DNA of 64,000 bases from Gelidibacter japonicus (GCF_010725055.1 NZ_BJKB01000001.1:372001-436000); one strand, 5' to 3'. Positions 9,487 through 18,680 are shown, counted from the first letter of the stretch. The notes: a model not told the origin generated them from the letters alone. Numbers and translations are program-made.

Positions 9487-11823
9487 TTAATTAATTACAA
9501 TTTCATCAACAAATAACCACACATCACCACCATTGGGAAGTGTTTTTAAACTTTCTGCAACGACTTTTACATATCTTACCGACTGCTCATCAAAAGACAC
9601 TTTAAAGTCTTTCAAATCGGAAGCAGGATTTTTAGCAAAAGCTCTTTTTTCTACGCCTACTTCTTTATAGGTATTTCCATCGTTTGAAACATAGACTCTA
9701 ACTGCTGTTGGAAAATAAATTCCGGGCCCTTGATTTTCTAAGGTGCCCACAAGCACTTCATGAATTGGAGTCTCTTCACCCAAGTCGACAACGGCTTCCA
9801 TACCTTTGGCCAACCACGCTTGCCAGCGGCCGTCTTGGAAGTTTTTGGTGCCACGTAAGGTATTGACCATTCCAAACTCACCATCACCTTGATAGCGGTC
9901 GTCATAAATTTCCTTAAATGTCACTTTTTTACCAACGGCCTTATGAAATGCGACCGTCGTATTAAATGGCACACCAACCGGTTTATCGTCCTTAAATAAT
10001 GACGCATGGATAGTCGTCGTTTTATTGATTTTTAAAGGTTCGGTGTATTTTATGGCATTATCTGAAAGTTCGTCTTCATTCAACGTATATCGAATATCTG
10101 CATTCGTAAATTCATTTTTCAGGCTTACGGAAGCTTCTTTGGTATGCATATCAATTTGCACATCGGCCATGACTAGGTAAGCACTTTTCGCATAATTAAT
10201 ATCTAAATACTCATAACGTTCGAAAAGGGTCAAGATTCTTTTTGAAAAATCATCCCAATCTCTGGATTCCTTAGGACTCCAAACGGCTTCGGATAATGCC
10301 GCTAACCTTGGATAAATCATATATTGTGAATGCGATTCCGTTTTAATTTGCTCCGACCATACATTGGCCTGTCCGCCCAAAACATGTTTCGCCTGCGCTG
10401 GTGTCATCGTTTCCACAACAGGGTCAAATTCGTAAACCTTGCTTAAAGGGATGTAACCGCCCCATGCCAAAGGTTCCTCATTTTGTGGGCCTTGATAATA
10501 ATCAAAATACATGTGCGACGTCGGCGTCATGACCACATCATGGCCTTGCTTTGCAGCTTCAACTCCGCCTTGGACACCTCTCCAGCTCATCACCGTAGCC
10601 TCTGGAGCCAATCCACCTTCTAAAATTTCATCCCAACCGATCAACTTTCTATCGTGTGAAGCAATAAAACGTTCCATTCTTTTGATAAAATAGCTCTGTA
10701 ATTCATCCACGCTGGCCAAGCCTTCATCTTTCATCCGTTTTTGACAATGTGGACATTTCTCCCAATTGGTTTTCGTTGCCTCATCGCCCCCAACATGAAT
10801 ATATTCCGATGGAAACAATTCCATTACTTCCAAAAGGACATTTTCTAAAAACTCAAAGGTCGATTCTTTTCCTGCGCAGTAAATCTCTGTGATTGGCCAA
10901 ACCCCACCTGATGGCACTCCAATAGGTGTTTCAAAACAGGACAATTCCGGATAAGATGCAATGGCACTCATGACGTGTGCGGGCATTTCAATTTCAGGAA
11001 CCACCTGCACGCCTTTTGATTTGGCATAGGCTACAATTTCCTTGATGTCTTCTTGTGTATAGAATCCGCCGTAAGTGGCGTCATCTTCTGGGGTCGTCAC
11101 ACGACGGCCATCCCAATGCGCATCTTCTTGATCGTTTCTGAAACCACCTATTTCAGTCAGTTTAGGATATTTTTTAATTTCAATTCGCCACCCCTGATCG
11201 TCGACCAAATGAAAATGAAACACGTTCATTTTGTGCATGGCCAACATATCGATAGTTTGTAGAATGTATTCCTTTTCGAAAAAATGACGTGCCACATCCA
11301 AATGTAAACCTCTCCACTTAAAACGAGGCTCATCGATGATGGTCAGATTTGGAATTACCCAGTCCACCTGATCCAATTTTGTTTTACTTTCAATTTCAGT
11401 AGGCAATAATTGTCGGATAGATTCCAAACCATATAAAAATCCTGAATAGGTCTTTGCGTTTATCGTGATTTTGTCAGAACTCACTACCAGTTCATAAGCC
11501 TCGTCGTTCAAATTTTCACCTACAATAAATTCGATAAAATTAGTTCTGGGCGCTTTTTCTGAAACACCCAAAGTCCATCCTGCTGCAGTTTTAAATTTAT
11601 CCAATAGAACAGAAGCAATTTCCCTTTGCGAGTCATCAGAAATCACAAATTGGGTCTGGTCGTTAAATTCAAAAACACCATTACCCAGTTGCAAGTTTAC
11701 TGGTTTTGGGATAATGGCGATGTCCGCCTCCGTAAAAACTTTGAACTTGCCACTTTGTTGGCAGGAAGCCATTAAGGCGATGATAATCAATACCATCATT
11801 TTTTTTAATACATTCATTTTCAT
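9487..11823 (-). CDS. GH20 beta-N-acetylhexosaminidase with C-terminal discoidin-like domain, lipoprotein
   Basis: 778-residue lipoprotein: the signal peptide ends in a lipobox with Cys21 (LMAS-C). An N-terminal GH20b-type domain (about 35-160) precedes the catalytic barrel, which begins FKWRGLHLDVARHFF and carries the catalytic Asp347-Glu348 pair in IHVGGDEATK. After about residue 570 there is a chitobiase-C-like segment, then a C-terminal F5/8 type C (CBM32-like) sandwich from about 645. GH20 enzymes release terminal beta-GlcNAc or GalNAc using the substrate acetamido group. In this operon it would trim GlcNAc from N-glycan antennae at the cell surface. Confidence 0.93.
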   Translation of the reverse strand: MKMNVLKKMMVLIIIALMASCQQSGKFKVFTEADIAIIPKPVNLQLGNGVFEFNDQTQFVISDDSQREIASVLLDKFKTAAGWTLGVSEKAPRTNFIEFIVGENLNDEAYELVVSSDKITINAKTYSGFLYGLESIRQLLPTEIESKTKLDQVDWVIPNLTIIDEPRFKWRGLHLDVARHFFEKEYILQTIDMLAMHKMNVFHFHLVDDQGWRIEIKKYPKLTEIGGFRNDQEDAHWDGRRVTTPEDDATYGGFYTQEDIKEIVAYAKSKGVQVVPEIEMPAHVMSAIASYPELSCFETPIGVPSGGVWPITEIYCAGKESTFEFLENVLLEVMELFPSEYIHVGGDEATKTNWEKCPHCQKRMKDEGLASVDELQSYFIKRMERFIASHDRKLIGWDEILEGGLAPEATVMSWRGVQGGVEAAKQGHDVVMTPTSHMYFDYYQGPQNEEPLAWGGYIPLSKVYEFDPVVETMTPAQAKHVLGGQANVWSEQIKTESHSQYMIYPRLAALSEAVWSPKESRDWDDFSKRILTLFERYEYLDINYAKSAYLVMADVQIDMHTKEASVSLKNEFTNADIRYTLNEDELSDNAIKYTEPLKINKTTTIHASLFKDDKPVGVPFNTTVAFHKAVGKKVTFKEIYDDRYQGDGEFGMVNTLRGTKNFQDGRWQAWLAKGMEAVVDLGEETPIHEVLVGTLENQGPGIYFPTAVRVYVSNDGNTYKEVGVEKRAFAKNPASDLKDFKVSFDEQSVRYVKVVAESLKTLPNGGDVWLFVDEIVIN

Positions 11824-11934
11824 AAATTTAATTTATTGTAGCGAGATGTCGCCTGATGTGGCTAATAATATTCACCTATTTATTGCTATTAATGTCCCTC
11901 CTACGGTACTGTTTAGCTTAAAACATTAGATACG

Positions 11935-12954
11935 CTATTCCTCCCAAGCCATTTTAAAAGTGGCATCTTCCATGCGATTGCCGTTTGCTTCATCATAGAC
12001 GGCATAGTTAAATCCGGAACGCAAACTATAACCGGCATGCTCGCCATTTTTATTGATGGCAATGAATCCGACTTGCAAATATTCCATGTCCTTGTGGTTT
12101 TTATGCTTATTGTAAATGCGTTCCACGATTTCCTTACAGGCCTCAAGTGGCGATTTGCCCTGACGCATCAATTCCACCACCATGGCACTTCCAGCAGTTC
12201 TGATCACCGCTTCACCCAATCCGGTGGCAGCAGCCGCGCCTACTTCATTATCTAAAAACAGGCCTGCACCAATGATTGGCGAATCGCCTACACGGCCGTG
12301 CATTTTCCAAGCCGCGCCACTTGTGGTACAACCTCCAGAAATATTGCCGTCTTCATCGATAACCAACATGGAAATCGTATCGTGATTTTCGATATTGATC
12401 ACGGGTTTATATTTGGATTCTTCCATCCATTTTTTCCAATCTCTTTCTGATTCTGGCGTCAGCAAATTCTCTTCCTTAAAGCCCTCGGACAATGCAAATT
12501 GAAGTGCACCTTCTCCAGACAACATCACGTGAGGAGTGTTTTGCAGTACTTTTTTGGCAACCGAAATGGGATGCTTGATACCTTGTAAAAAGGATACTGA
12601 TCCGCAATCGCTATTATGGTCCATGATACAGGCGTCTAATGTTACTTTTCCGTCCCTATCAGGAAAACCACCGTAACCGACACTTCTCACCTCAGGATCT
12701 GCTTCAGGAATTTTCATACCCGCCTCAATAGCATCCAAGGCCGATTTTCCATTTTTCAATTGCTTCCAAGTTTCGTCATTTGCCGGCAAGCCATGATTCC
12801 AAGTGGAAATCACCAAGGGCTTCACTGCTTTTTTATTTGTCACAGTAGCTGCCACAACAGGTTCTTTACTGGTTAAATTGTTACAACTTAAAACTGTACT
12901 AACTCCGATTGTTCCTAAGGCAGCCTTTTTTATAAAATTCCTTCTATCTGACAT
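11935..12954 (-). CDS. N4-(beta-N-acetylglucosaminyl)-L-asparaginase (aspartylglucosaminidase)
   Basis: Ntn-hydrolase that cleaves the GlcNAc-Asn bond of short glycoasparagines. The 339-residue precursor has a twin-arginine signal (RRNFIKKAALG, residues 4-14) with a possible lipobox Cys24. The autoprocessing site is His191-Asp192 | Thr193 in ENHDTISML; Thr193 would become the nucleophile of the beta subunit. The following CTTSGAAWKMHGRVGDSPI closely matches the Elizabethkingia glycosylasparaginase as I remember it, and the precursor length is also the same. It complements PNGase F: AGA handles the Asn-GlcNAc stubs left after endoglycosidase and protease action. Tat export implies that it folds before export, unlike its Sec-exported neighbours. 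Confidence 0.93.
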   Translation of the reverse strand: MSDRRNFIKKAALGTIGVSTVLSCNNLTSKEPVVAATVTNKKAVKPLVISTWNHGLPANDETWKQLKNGKSALDAIEAGMKIPEADPEVRSVGYGGFPDRDGKVTLDACIMDHNSDCGSVSFLQGIKHPISVAKKVLQNTPHVMLSGEGALQFALSEGFKEENLLTPESERDWKKWMEESKYKPVINIENHDTISMLVIDEDGNISGGCTTSGAAWKMHGRVGDSPIIGAGLFLDNEVGAAAATGLGEAVIRTAGSAMVVELMRQGKSPLEACKEIVERIYNKHKNHKDMEYLQVGFIAINKNGEHAGYSLRSGFNYAVYDEANGNRMEDATFKMAWEE

Positions 12955-12965
12955 CGTCTGATTTT

Positions 12966-15212
12966 TTAATTATATAGTTTAGATGATGGTGCCATTGAAT
13001 TTCTAGTGGTTTTATTGGGCGTATTTCCCATATTAAAAACCAATTCTCCGCCCGCCATAATCTCTTTATGTGTTATGTAATTTCGGTCTATCTTCTCGCC
13101 ATTTAGTGTAATGGTTTGAATGTATATATTGTCTTTATTGTTATCCAAAGCCTTTACCGTAAAGGCTTTTCCATTTTCTAAATTAACGCTTGCAGAATCG
13201 ACCAGTGGTGACCCAAAAGCATACACGCCCTGCGCAGGATTCATAGGATAAAAGCCCAAGGCACTGAATACGTACCACGATGACATTTGTCCGCAGTCTT
13301 CATTGCCGCAATGTCCGCTTGGTTCATTTTGATATTGGGTTTCTAAAATCTCTCGGACCAACTTTTGAGTCTTCCACGGCTTTTCAATATAGTTGTACAA
13401 ATAAGCCACATGATGACTCGGTTCATTACCATGTGCATATTGCCCGATCATTCCTGTACTGAAAATAGGTAATATGTCTTCTGGCAACGGGTTTAAAGTG
13501 AACATGGAATCGAGTTTCCTTTCAAATACTTCGTTTCCACCAAGAGCCTCCGTAAGCCCTTCGATATTGTGCTGAACTGACCAAAAATATTGCCAGGCAT
13601 TACTTTCGCAGAAATATGGCGAATAATCTTTCGGATCAAAATCTGAAATAAAAGTGCCGTCTTTCAATTTTGGATGCATAAAAGTGCTGTTGGTATTATA
13701 CACATTCCGCCAATTTTCCGAACGTTTTATAAAGGTATTATAATCGTCTGTTTTTCCCAAGGCTTTTGCGAATTGAGCAATGCACCAATCGTCATAAGCA
13801 TATTCCAAAGTTTTGGAAACCGACCAATCATCTTCATCTTCCCCCGCTGGCACATATCCCAAAGCCATATACTCATCGATTTGTCGGGAAGCATCTGTAG
13901 CACTGGCGATACATGCTTCGTAAGCTAAATCGGCATCAAAACCGTCAATCCCTTTAAAATAAGCATCCACAATTACGGGAACAGCGTGGTAGCCAATCAT
14001 CATATTGGTTTCGTTGCCTTGCATGGACCACACGGGTAATAAGCCTGTTTCCTTATAATGGGCCAGCATGGAGTTCACCATGTCCGACACTCTATTTGGA
14101 TGCATGATGGTGTATAATGGATGCGCCGCGCGATAGGTATCCCATAGCGAAAAGGTATCGTATCTATCAAACTCTTGAGCGTTCATGATACTATCATTGG
14201 CGCCTTTATAATCGCCATTATGATCGCTCAATAAGGTGGGTGCCAACATGGACTGATACAGCATCGTATAAAAAATACGCTTTTTGGTATCGTCAGCTAT
14301 CGTGATGTTGATTTTATTGAGTTGGGTTCCCCATTTGCTTTCTGCCTGGCTTCTTATTTCATCAAAATCAAAATGTGGTGCTTCCACTTCCAAAGATTTG
14401 TACGCCCCTTTAATAGTTGCTGTAGATAATCCGGTTTTTAATATGATTTGGTCGCCTTCTTCAGTGGCATAATCTAAAATAATCTTCGTGTTTTTTCCTG
14501 TAACTGGCGACTTCGATAACGAATCATTTTTAAATAATTGATACGAATTAAAAGGTTTCGAAACCTTAATTACAAAATAAACCCGTTGGTCTTTTGCCCA
14601 TCCTGTAGATTTCCGATAGCCTTCAATGGTCGTGTCATCAACCACATTAAAATGCGTTTCGGTGGGACTGTCCCAATTTAAGGAATAACCCAAATCGATG
14701 TGAATCTGCGTGCTGTCGTCTTTTGGAAACGTGTATCTATGAATGCCAGTTCTTTCGGTGGCGGTCAATTCGGCCTTAATGCCGTAATCCAATAAATCGA
14801 CCGTATAATACCCCGGCGAGGCGGATTCCTTTTCATGTGAAAAACTTGAAAAAGGCTTAAAGTGATTCGCTTCTATGCGATCTGAAAATCGGCTGTTGGT
14901 AGGCATCACTAATATATCGTAGAGATCGCCTGCACCTGTTCCGGATAAATGCATGTGAGAAAATCCGGTAATAATGGAATCTTGGTAAAAATAACCCGCA
15001 ATTCGGTCCCATCCAGAAATCCCAATATCAGGACTCAATTGCACCATCCCAAAAGGAACGGTTGCGCCAGGATAGGTATTTCCCGGTCCGTCAGTTCCTA
15101 TAAACGGATTTACAAAACTGGTTAATTTAACTTGGTTAGATACATCCGCAGATTCCTTGCACTGAAGCAAAAACATCGCAAAAAATAGCGTTATGAGACC
15201 AAATTTCTTCAT
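12966..15212 (-). CDS. GH92 alpha-mannosidase, lipoprotein
   Basis: 748-residue GH92 enzyme with a lipoprotein signal (Cys18 in MFLLQC). Family blocks in order are FVNPFIGTDGPGNTYPGATVP, FSLWDTYRAAHPLY, GNETNMMIGYHAVPVI, CESNAWQYFWSVQHN, IGQYAHGNEPSHH and GNEDCGQMSSWYVFSALGFYPMNP. GH92 enzymes invert alpha-mannosides with calcium. This protein and the GH92 at 22153 share the GNEPSHH stretch and are more alike to each other than to the two non-lipoprotein GH92s. The stop is 11 bases before the aspartylglucosaminidase start, so the two are almost certainly one transcript. Confidence 0.95.
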   Translation of the reverse strand: MKKFGLITLFFAMFLLQCKESADVSNQVKLTSFVNPFIGTDGPGNTYPGATVPFGMVQLSPDIGISGWDRIAGYFYQDSIITGFSHMHLSGTGAGDLYDILVMPTNSRFSDRIEANHFKPFSSFSHEKESASPGYYTVDLLDYGIKAELTATERTGIHRYTFPKDDSTQIHIDLGYSLNWDSPTETHFNVVDDTTIEGYRKSTGWAKDQRVYFVIKVSKPFNSYQLFKNDSLSKSPVTGKNTKIILDYATEEGDQIILKTGLSTATIKGAYKSLEVEAPHFDFDEIRSQAESKWGTQLNKINITIADDTKKRIFYTMLYQSMLAPTLLSDHNGDYKGANDSIMNAQEFDRYDTFSLWDTYRAAHPLYTIMHPNRVSDMVNSMLAHYKETGLLPVWSMQGNETNMMIGYHAVPVIVDAYFKGIDGFDADLAYEACIASATDASRQIDEYMALGYVPAGEDEDDWSVSKTLEYAYDDWCIAQFAKALGKTDDYNTFIKRSENWRNVYNTNSTFMHPKLKDGTFISDFDPKDYSPYFCESNAWQYFWSVQHNIEGLTEALGGNEVFERKLDSMFTLNPLPEDILPIFSTGMIGQYAHGNEPSHHVAYLYNYIEKPWKTQKLVREILETQYQNEPSGHCGNEDCGQMSSWYVFSALGFYPMNPAQGVYAFGSPLVDSASVNLENGKAFTVKALDNNKDNIYIQTITLNGEKIDRNYITHKEIMAGGELVFNMGNTPNKTTRNSMAPSSKLYN

Positions 15213-15218
15213 TTTTAA

Positions 15219-16334
15219 TTATTTAAAACTTTCTTTTGTTTCTTTAATGGTTTGCAGAAAAGCATCGCTTAATTGCGGTCCATCAAAGAAGGTCACTCCT
15301 TTTGCACCATGGTCCCTGGCATAATAAATGGCTTCCTTTAATTCTTCCGCAGATGTAAATGGCGGTAAAAAAACGCCCGTATTCAATCCGACATTTTTAG
15401 GTTCCAAGTCTGTGACGCCCTGTTGGGTGGCATAACCAATCCAATCGATTTCTTCGTTATAAAACCCGTGGTATATCATCGGATAGACTTCATCAATATT
15501 CCATTTATCCCAACGTTGACGCACCATATGATCAGCCATTTCAGGATAAGGAAAAACCGCTGCAGTCAATTTTTTATTATGTTTATGGACGATATCATAA
15601 GCGTCATTCACCAAATTACGAATCGCATTCAACCTGAAATTCTTCCATTCCATATCGATAGCGGTGTTCTCACTTTCCAACGGATTTTTATGATGTATTT
15701 TTTCGAATTCACTGATGCAGACCTCACAATAGCAAAAATCGAATTCTGCCATTTCAGTGTCCTGTTTTAAATCATATTTCGGAAGTAAACCGATTGGCAA
15801 GAAGATATCGGGAAAACGGATATAATCCAAATGCACACTTTCAATGCCCTCTACTTTTGCCATTTTCTCAATCAAACTTAAAATATGATTTCTCGATTCA
15901 GTCCGTGTCGGGCATAACCATTGATAGTAATTGACGTACGGACGGGTATCAAAACAGGATTTACCGTCTCTACTGACCATATACCATTCCGGGTGTTTTT
16001 GAGCAACAGAATCGCCTGGACGATTCACAGCCCACATCCACGCATGCACTTTTAAACCTTCATTGGCTGCTAAGGGCACCAAACGTTCCAATTCCTTAGG
16101 ATCGGTTGATGTGTTAATCAGAAGCTCATCAATACCACCTTCCTTATATCTTTTAAATTCGGCTGTATAATCGGCATCCGCTTTGTTTTTATTGGAAGTG
16201 ATCCAAGTACCAAATTTAAAATGCCCATCGGTAGAAGCCGAAGCATCCGAAAGATTTTGCTGTTTTCTTTCCTTTTGATTGCAGCCAACCATAGTTAGCA
16301 TTAAGGTCGCAAATAAGAGGAAATTGGTTTTCAT
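15219..16334 (-). CDS. Putative TIM-barrel glycoside hydrolase (GHL10/GHL6-like), lipoprotein
   Basis: 371-residue lipoprotein (lipobox Cys18 in LTMVGC). The body looks like an uncharacterised (alpha/beta)8 glycosidase-like family: FGTWITSNK, KVHAWMWAVNRPGDS, HPEWYMVSRDGKS, a central GIESVHLDYIRFPD block that resembles GHL10/DUF187 proteins, and a Cys-rich CYCEVC motif near residue 205. A late EVYPMIYHGFY block would form another barrel strand. I do not recognise a characterised member. Its position between GH18 and GH92 genes makes a part in the N-glycan core or in an unusual linkage plausible. Function is unknown; the hydrolase call rests on the fold-like pattern only. Confidence 0.6.
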   Translation of the reverse strand: MKTNFLLFATLMLTMVGCNQKERKQQNLSDASASTDGHFKFGTWITSNKNKADADYTAEFKRYKEGGIDELLINTSTDPKELERLVPLAANEGLKVHAWMWAVNRPGDSVAQKHPEWYMVSRDGKSCFDTRPYVNYYQWLCPTRTESRNHILSLIEKMAKVEGIESVHLDYIRFPDIFLPIGLLPKYDLKQDTEMAEFDFCYCEVCISEFEKIHHKNPLESENTAIDMEWKNFRLNAIRNLVNDAYDIVHKHNKKLTAAVFPYPEMADHMVRQRWDKWNIDEVYPMIYHGFYNEEIDWIGYATQQGVTDLEPKNVGLNTGVFLPPFTSAEELKEAIYYARDHGAKGVTFFDGPQLSDAFLQTIKETKESFK

Positions 16335-16357
16335 TAGTGTTTATTTTATAGTAAAGT

Positions 16358-17524
16358 TTAATATAATGCGTCAAAAAGCGTATTCAATAGCTCTTGGTCT
16401 TCGTCTAAACTATATTCCCAAAACATGGCGCCTCCCAAGCCTTTTTCCTTAATATAGTCTGCTTTCAACTTGATTTCTTTGGGTGTATCATAAGAAATAA
16501 AAATATTTTCCGTGGGATTCCAGAGGTAAGATGCTTTGGCGGATTCGTCGTACATTTTTTCGTACTTGCCAGATTTTAATTTTTCGAGAATCTCCCAGTA
16601 GGAAATAATATATCCGCCTTGATTGGCATTGGCGTATAAAGGAACTTCAGTAGGTGCTACTTTCTCCCATTGTCTGCCATAAAATGGGATTCCCAAAACC
16701 AATTTTTCAACCGGAACACCGGCTTTGATATGTCTATCTATGGCTTCTACCCCACTATTTCCGCCGTATTTTTCTTGATCCGATGGGTATAAGTTAGCAT
16801 GATGCCCAGTTTGGAACATCCAACCCTGGTAAAAATCATAGCACATGACATTTATAAAATCGAGATGCTTATGTGCCTCGCCCAAATTGGTGTGATCGAT
16901 ATAGGCTTGATCGGCTCCTGTGGCAATGGTCAAAAGGTAATGTGTGTTGTCTTTTTCGCCCTGCACATCCAATGCTTGACGGATTTCAGCCAAGAGCAAG
17001 GTGAAATTATCTTTATCGGAGGGACGGAAGTCATTGTCTTCTGCACGTTGCCCAGGATATTCCCAGTCTAAATCAACACCGTCAAATTCGTGTTTTTTCA
17101 AAAGTTCCACACAGCTTTCTGCAAATTTCTTGCGTGATTCGTCATAAGCTGCCATAGTTGAGAACTGATCAGACCAAACCCAGCCGCCCACAGAATACAG
17201 GACTTTCAAATCGGGGTTTTGCTCTTTAAGTCCAATTAAGGTGGCGATTTTAGCCGCATCCGTTTCCAATTCAAAGGCCGCTTTACCTTCTACAATATTG
17301 GCAAAGGCAAAATTAATATGCGTGAGTTTTGTGGCGTCAATTTTTGAAAAGTCGTAATCTTCGTAGCCAGCAGCGTAGCCAATGATTTTTAAATCTACGT
17401 CAGATTTTTTTTCAATGGTTTGTTCCTGACCTGAGACCTCCCTATTTGTTTCTTCCTTTTTTTCAGAGGTGTTGTTGCACGCAAAAAATAGTGGGATTAA
17501 AAAAATGTATTTGATCACTCTCAT
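16358..17524 (-). CDS. GH18 glycosidase (chitinase-like or endo-beta-N-acetylglucosaminidase), lipoprotein
   Basis: 388-residue lipoprotein (Cys16 in LFFAC). The GH18 barrel shows LTHINFAFANI (67-77), YSVGGWVWSDQ (110-120) and the catalytic signature DGVDLDWE (148-155) with acid Glu155. VMCYDFYQGW and GVPFYGRQWE-like blocks follow (here LVLGIPFYGRQW), and the chain ends with GGAMFWEYSLDED. The architecture is that of classical chitinases rather than the shorter EndoF/EndoH type. In a PUL full of N-glycan enzymes it could cut the chitobiose core (GlcNAc-beta-1,4-GlcNAc). Chitin oligomers are the alternative substrate. The enzyme family is secure; the substrate is inference. Confidence 0.88.
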   Translation of the reverse strand: MRVIKYIFLIPLFFACNNTSEKKEETNREVSGQEQTIEKKSDVDLKIIGYAAGYEDYDFSKIDATKLTHINFAFANIVEGKAAFELETDAAKIATLIGLKEQNPDLKVLYSVGGWVWSDQFSTMAAYDESRKKFAESCVELLKKHEFDGVDLDWEYPGQRAEDNDFRPSDKDNFTLLLAEIRQALDVQGEKDNTHYLLTIATGADQAYIDHTNLGEAHKHLDFINVMCYDFYQGWMFQTGHHANLYPSDQEKYGGNSGVEAIDRHIKAGVPVEKLVLGIPFYGRQWEKVAPTEVPLYANANQGGYIISYWEILEKLKSGKYEKMYDESAKASYLWNPTENIFISYDTPKEIKLKADYIKEKGLGGAMFWEYSLDEDQELLNTLFDALY

Positions 17525-17539
17525 AATATAATTTTTTTC

Positions 17540-17579
17540 AGACCTGTCAGTCCCGATAGCTATCGGGACTGACAGGTCT
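17540..17579. repeat. Perfect 40-base palindrome between CBM9 and GH18 genes
   Basis: A 20-base arm (agacctgtcagtcccgatag) is followed at once by its exact reverse complement, with no spacer. It merges the two intergenic motifs seen elsewhere, gacctgtcag and tcccgatagctatcggga. It lies between the CBM9 stop and the GH18 start on the minus strand, with an A run after it in transcript sense rather than a U run, so it is not a standard Rho-independent terminator in that direction. Confidence 0.9.
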
Positions 17580-17588
17580 TTAACTAAT

Positions 17589-18650
17589 TTATTGACTTAG
17601 AAATTCACCATCCTCTTTTATGAACAGCATTTTATCTGTAAACGGACTTTTAGTTGAAATGGTCCATCCAAAACTGTGGATTTCAATTTTAGGTTGAATA
17701 GTTTTTCCTTCAACAACTATTGGGGATGACGATAATTGCTCAACCGAAGTTGCCCATTGTTTATTAGTCTCGTAATGTTTCTTTTGAGCACGGAACAAAT
17801 TATACATCTCCCATTTGATTTTTTCATCATTAGGGATTTCAAATGTATCTTTTCCGCCTGCTTCTGTTGAGGAGAAATAGACATAGCCCCACTTTTCAGG
17901 TTCGTGCATATTGATGACACCTTGTGAGGACCAGACCCAGTTGTATTCAGGTAAATAATCGCCTTTGGCATCTTTTTTTCTTCCGTATTTGCCATCGGTG
18001 ATTTGATGATCCCAATTGACTCTTGAGAAATTCACCCGCCAAAAATCATCTTTAGGAACATTTTCTTCAAAATAAGCTTTCTTGAAAACAGCCCAAGGAA
18101 TCGCCATTTCGAGCATCCAACCTTTGTCGGTGTCATTAGGATTGTTTAACGTTCCATCGATCGTGATGGCAGTTTTCATTCCTGTTGCGGTCCAATCGTT
18201 TAAAACCACATTGCTTTCACGATAAGGTTTGTTGATAAACAAATCCCAAACGGTGTTGAGGGCGTTTACCTCAATTTCATAATAATTATGGGTGTCGCCA
18301 TCAGGATCAACAAAGACCTCGAAATCATTGTTGTAGAAAATAATGGCGTCGTGTTCAGTAATATCTGCCCAAACGTGTGGTTCGTCCATTTTTGCCAAAA
18401 TATAGAAATAGGTGTCGTCCCATAACATTTTGACTCGAGTGTCATAAGTTGGTTTTTTAACCCCTTCAATATCTATAAAAAGGTTGGTCCACGCTACTTT
18501 ATTCCATGAAGCATCGGCATCACTTCCATCAACGTCTATAGCTTCGCTGGTATGGTAGGCGATATAACTTTCGGGGACGGGAATGCCCTTAGATTGTCCG
18601 AATGTCAGCATGGACATGGTGCAAAATAGAGATGTTATAATTTTAATCAT
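17589..18650 (-). CDS. CBM9-like carbohydrate-binding protein, secreted
   Basis: 353 residues with a Sec signal peptide (about 1-18, LTFGQ). The mature chain is one carbohydrate-binding family 9-like (DOMON-type) domain: IDVDGSDADASWNKVAW, VKMLWDDTYFYILAKM, DFEVFVDPDGDTHNYYEIEVNA (about 128-149) and GWMLEMAIPWAVF are its usual blocks. There is no catalytic domain. Proteins like this are common in Bacteroidota PULs and are thought to hold glycans or glycan ends near the cell. A lipobox is lacking, so it may be periplasmic or released. No other free-standing surface glycan-binding protein is visible here, so it may partly fill that role (inference). Confidence 0.8.
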   Translation of the reverse strand: MIKIITSLFCTMSMLTFGQSKGIPVPESYIAYHTSEAIDVDGSDADASWNKVAWTNLFIDIEGVKKPTYDTRVKMLWDDTYFYILAKMDEPHVWADITEHDAIIFYNNDFEVFVDPDGDTHNYYEIEVNALNTVWDLFINKPYRESNVVLNDWTATGMKTAITIDGTLNNPNDTDKGWMLEMAIPWAVFKKAYFEENVPKDDFWRVNFSRVNWDHQITDGKYGRKKDAKGDYLPEYNWVWSSQGVINMHEPEKWGYVYFSSTEAGGKDTFEIPNDEKIKWEMYNLFRAQKKHYETNKQWATSVEQLSSSPIVVEGKTIQPKIEIHSFGWTISTKSPFTDKMLFIKEDGEFLSQ

Positions 18651-18680
18651 GGCATATATTATTTATTTGATATGTCACTC

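Noticed and set aside
15423-15770. 115-codon plus-strand frame
   Set aside because: Antisense to the TIM-barrel gene; no homology seen, composition fits a shadow.
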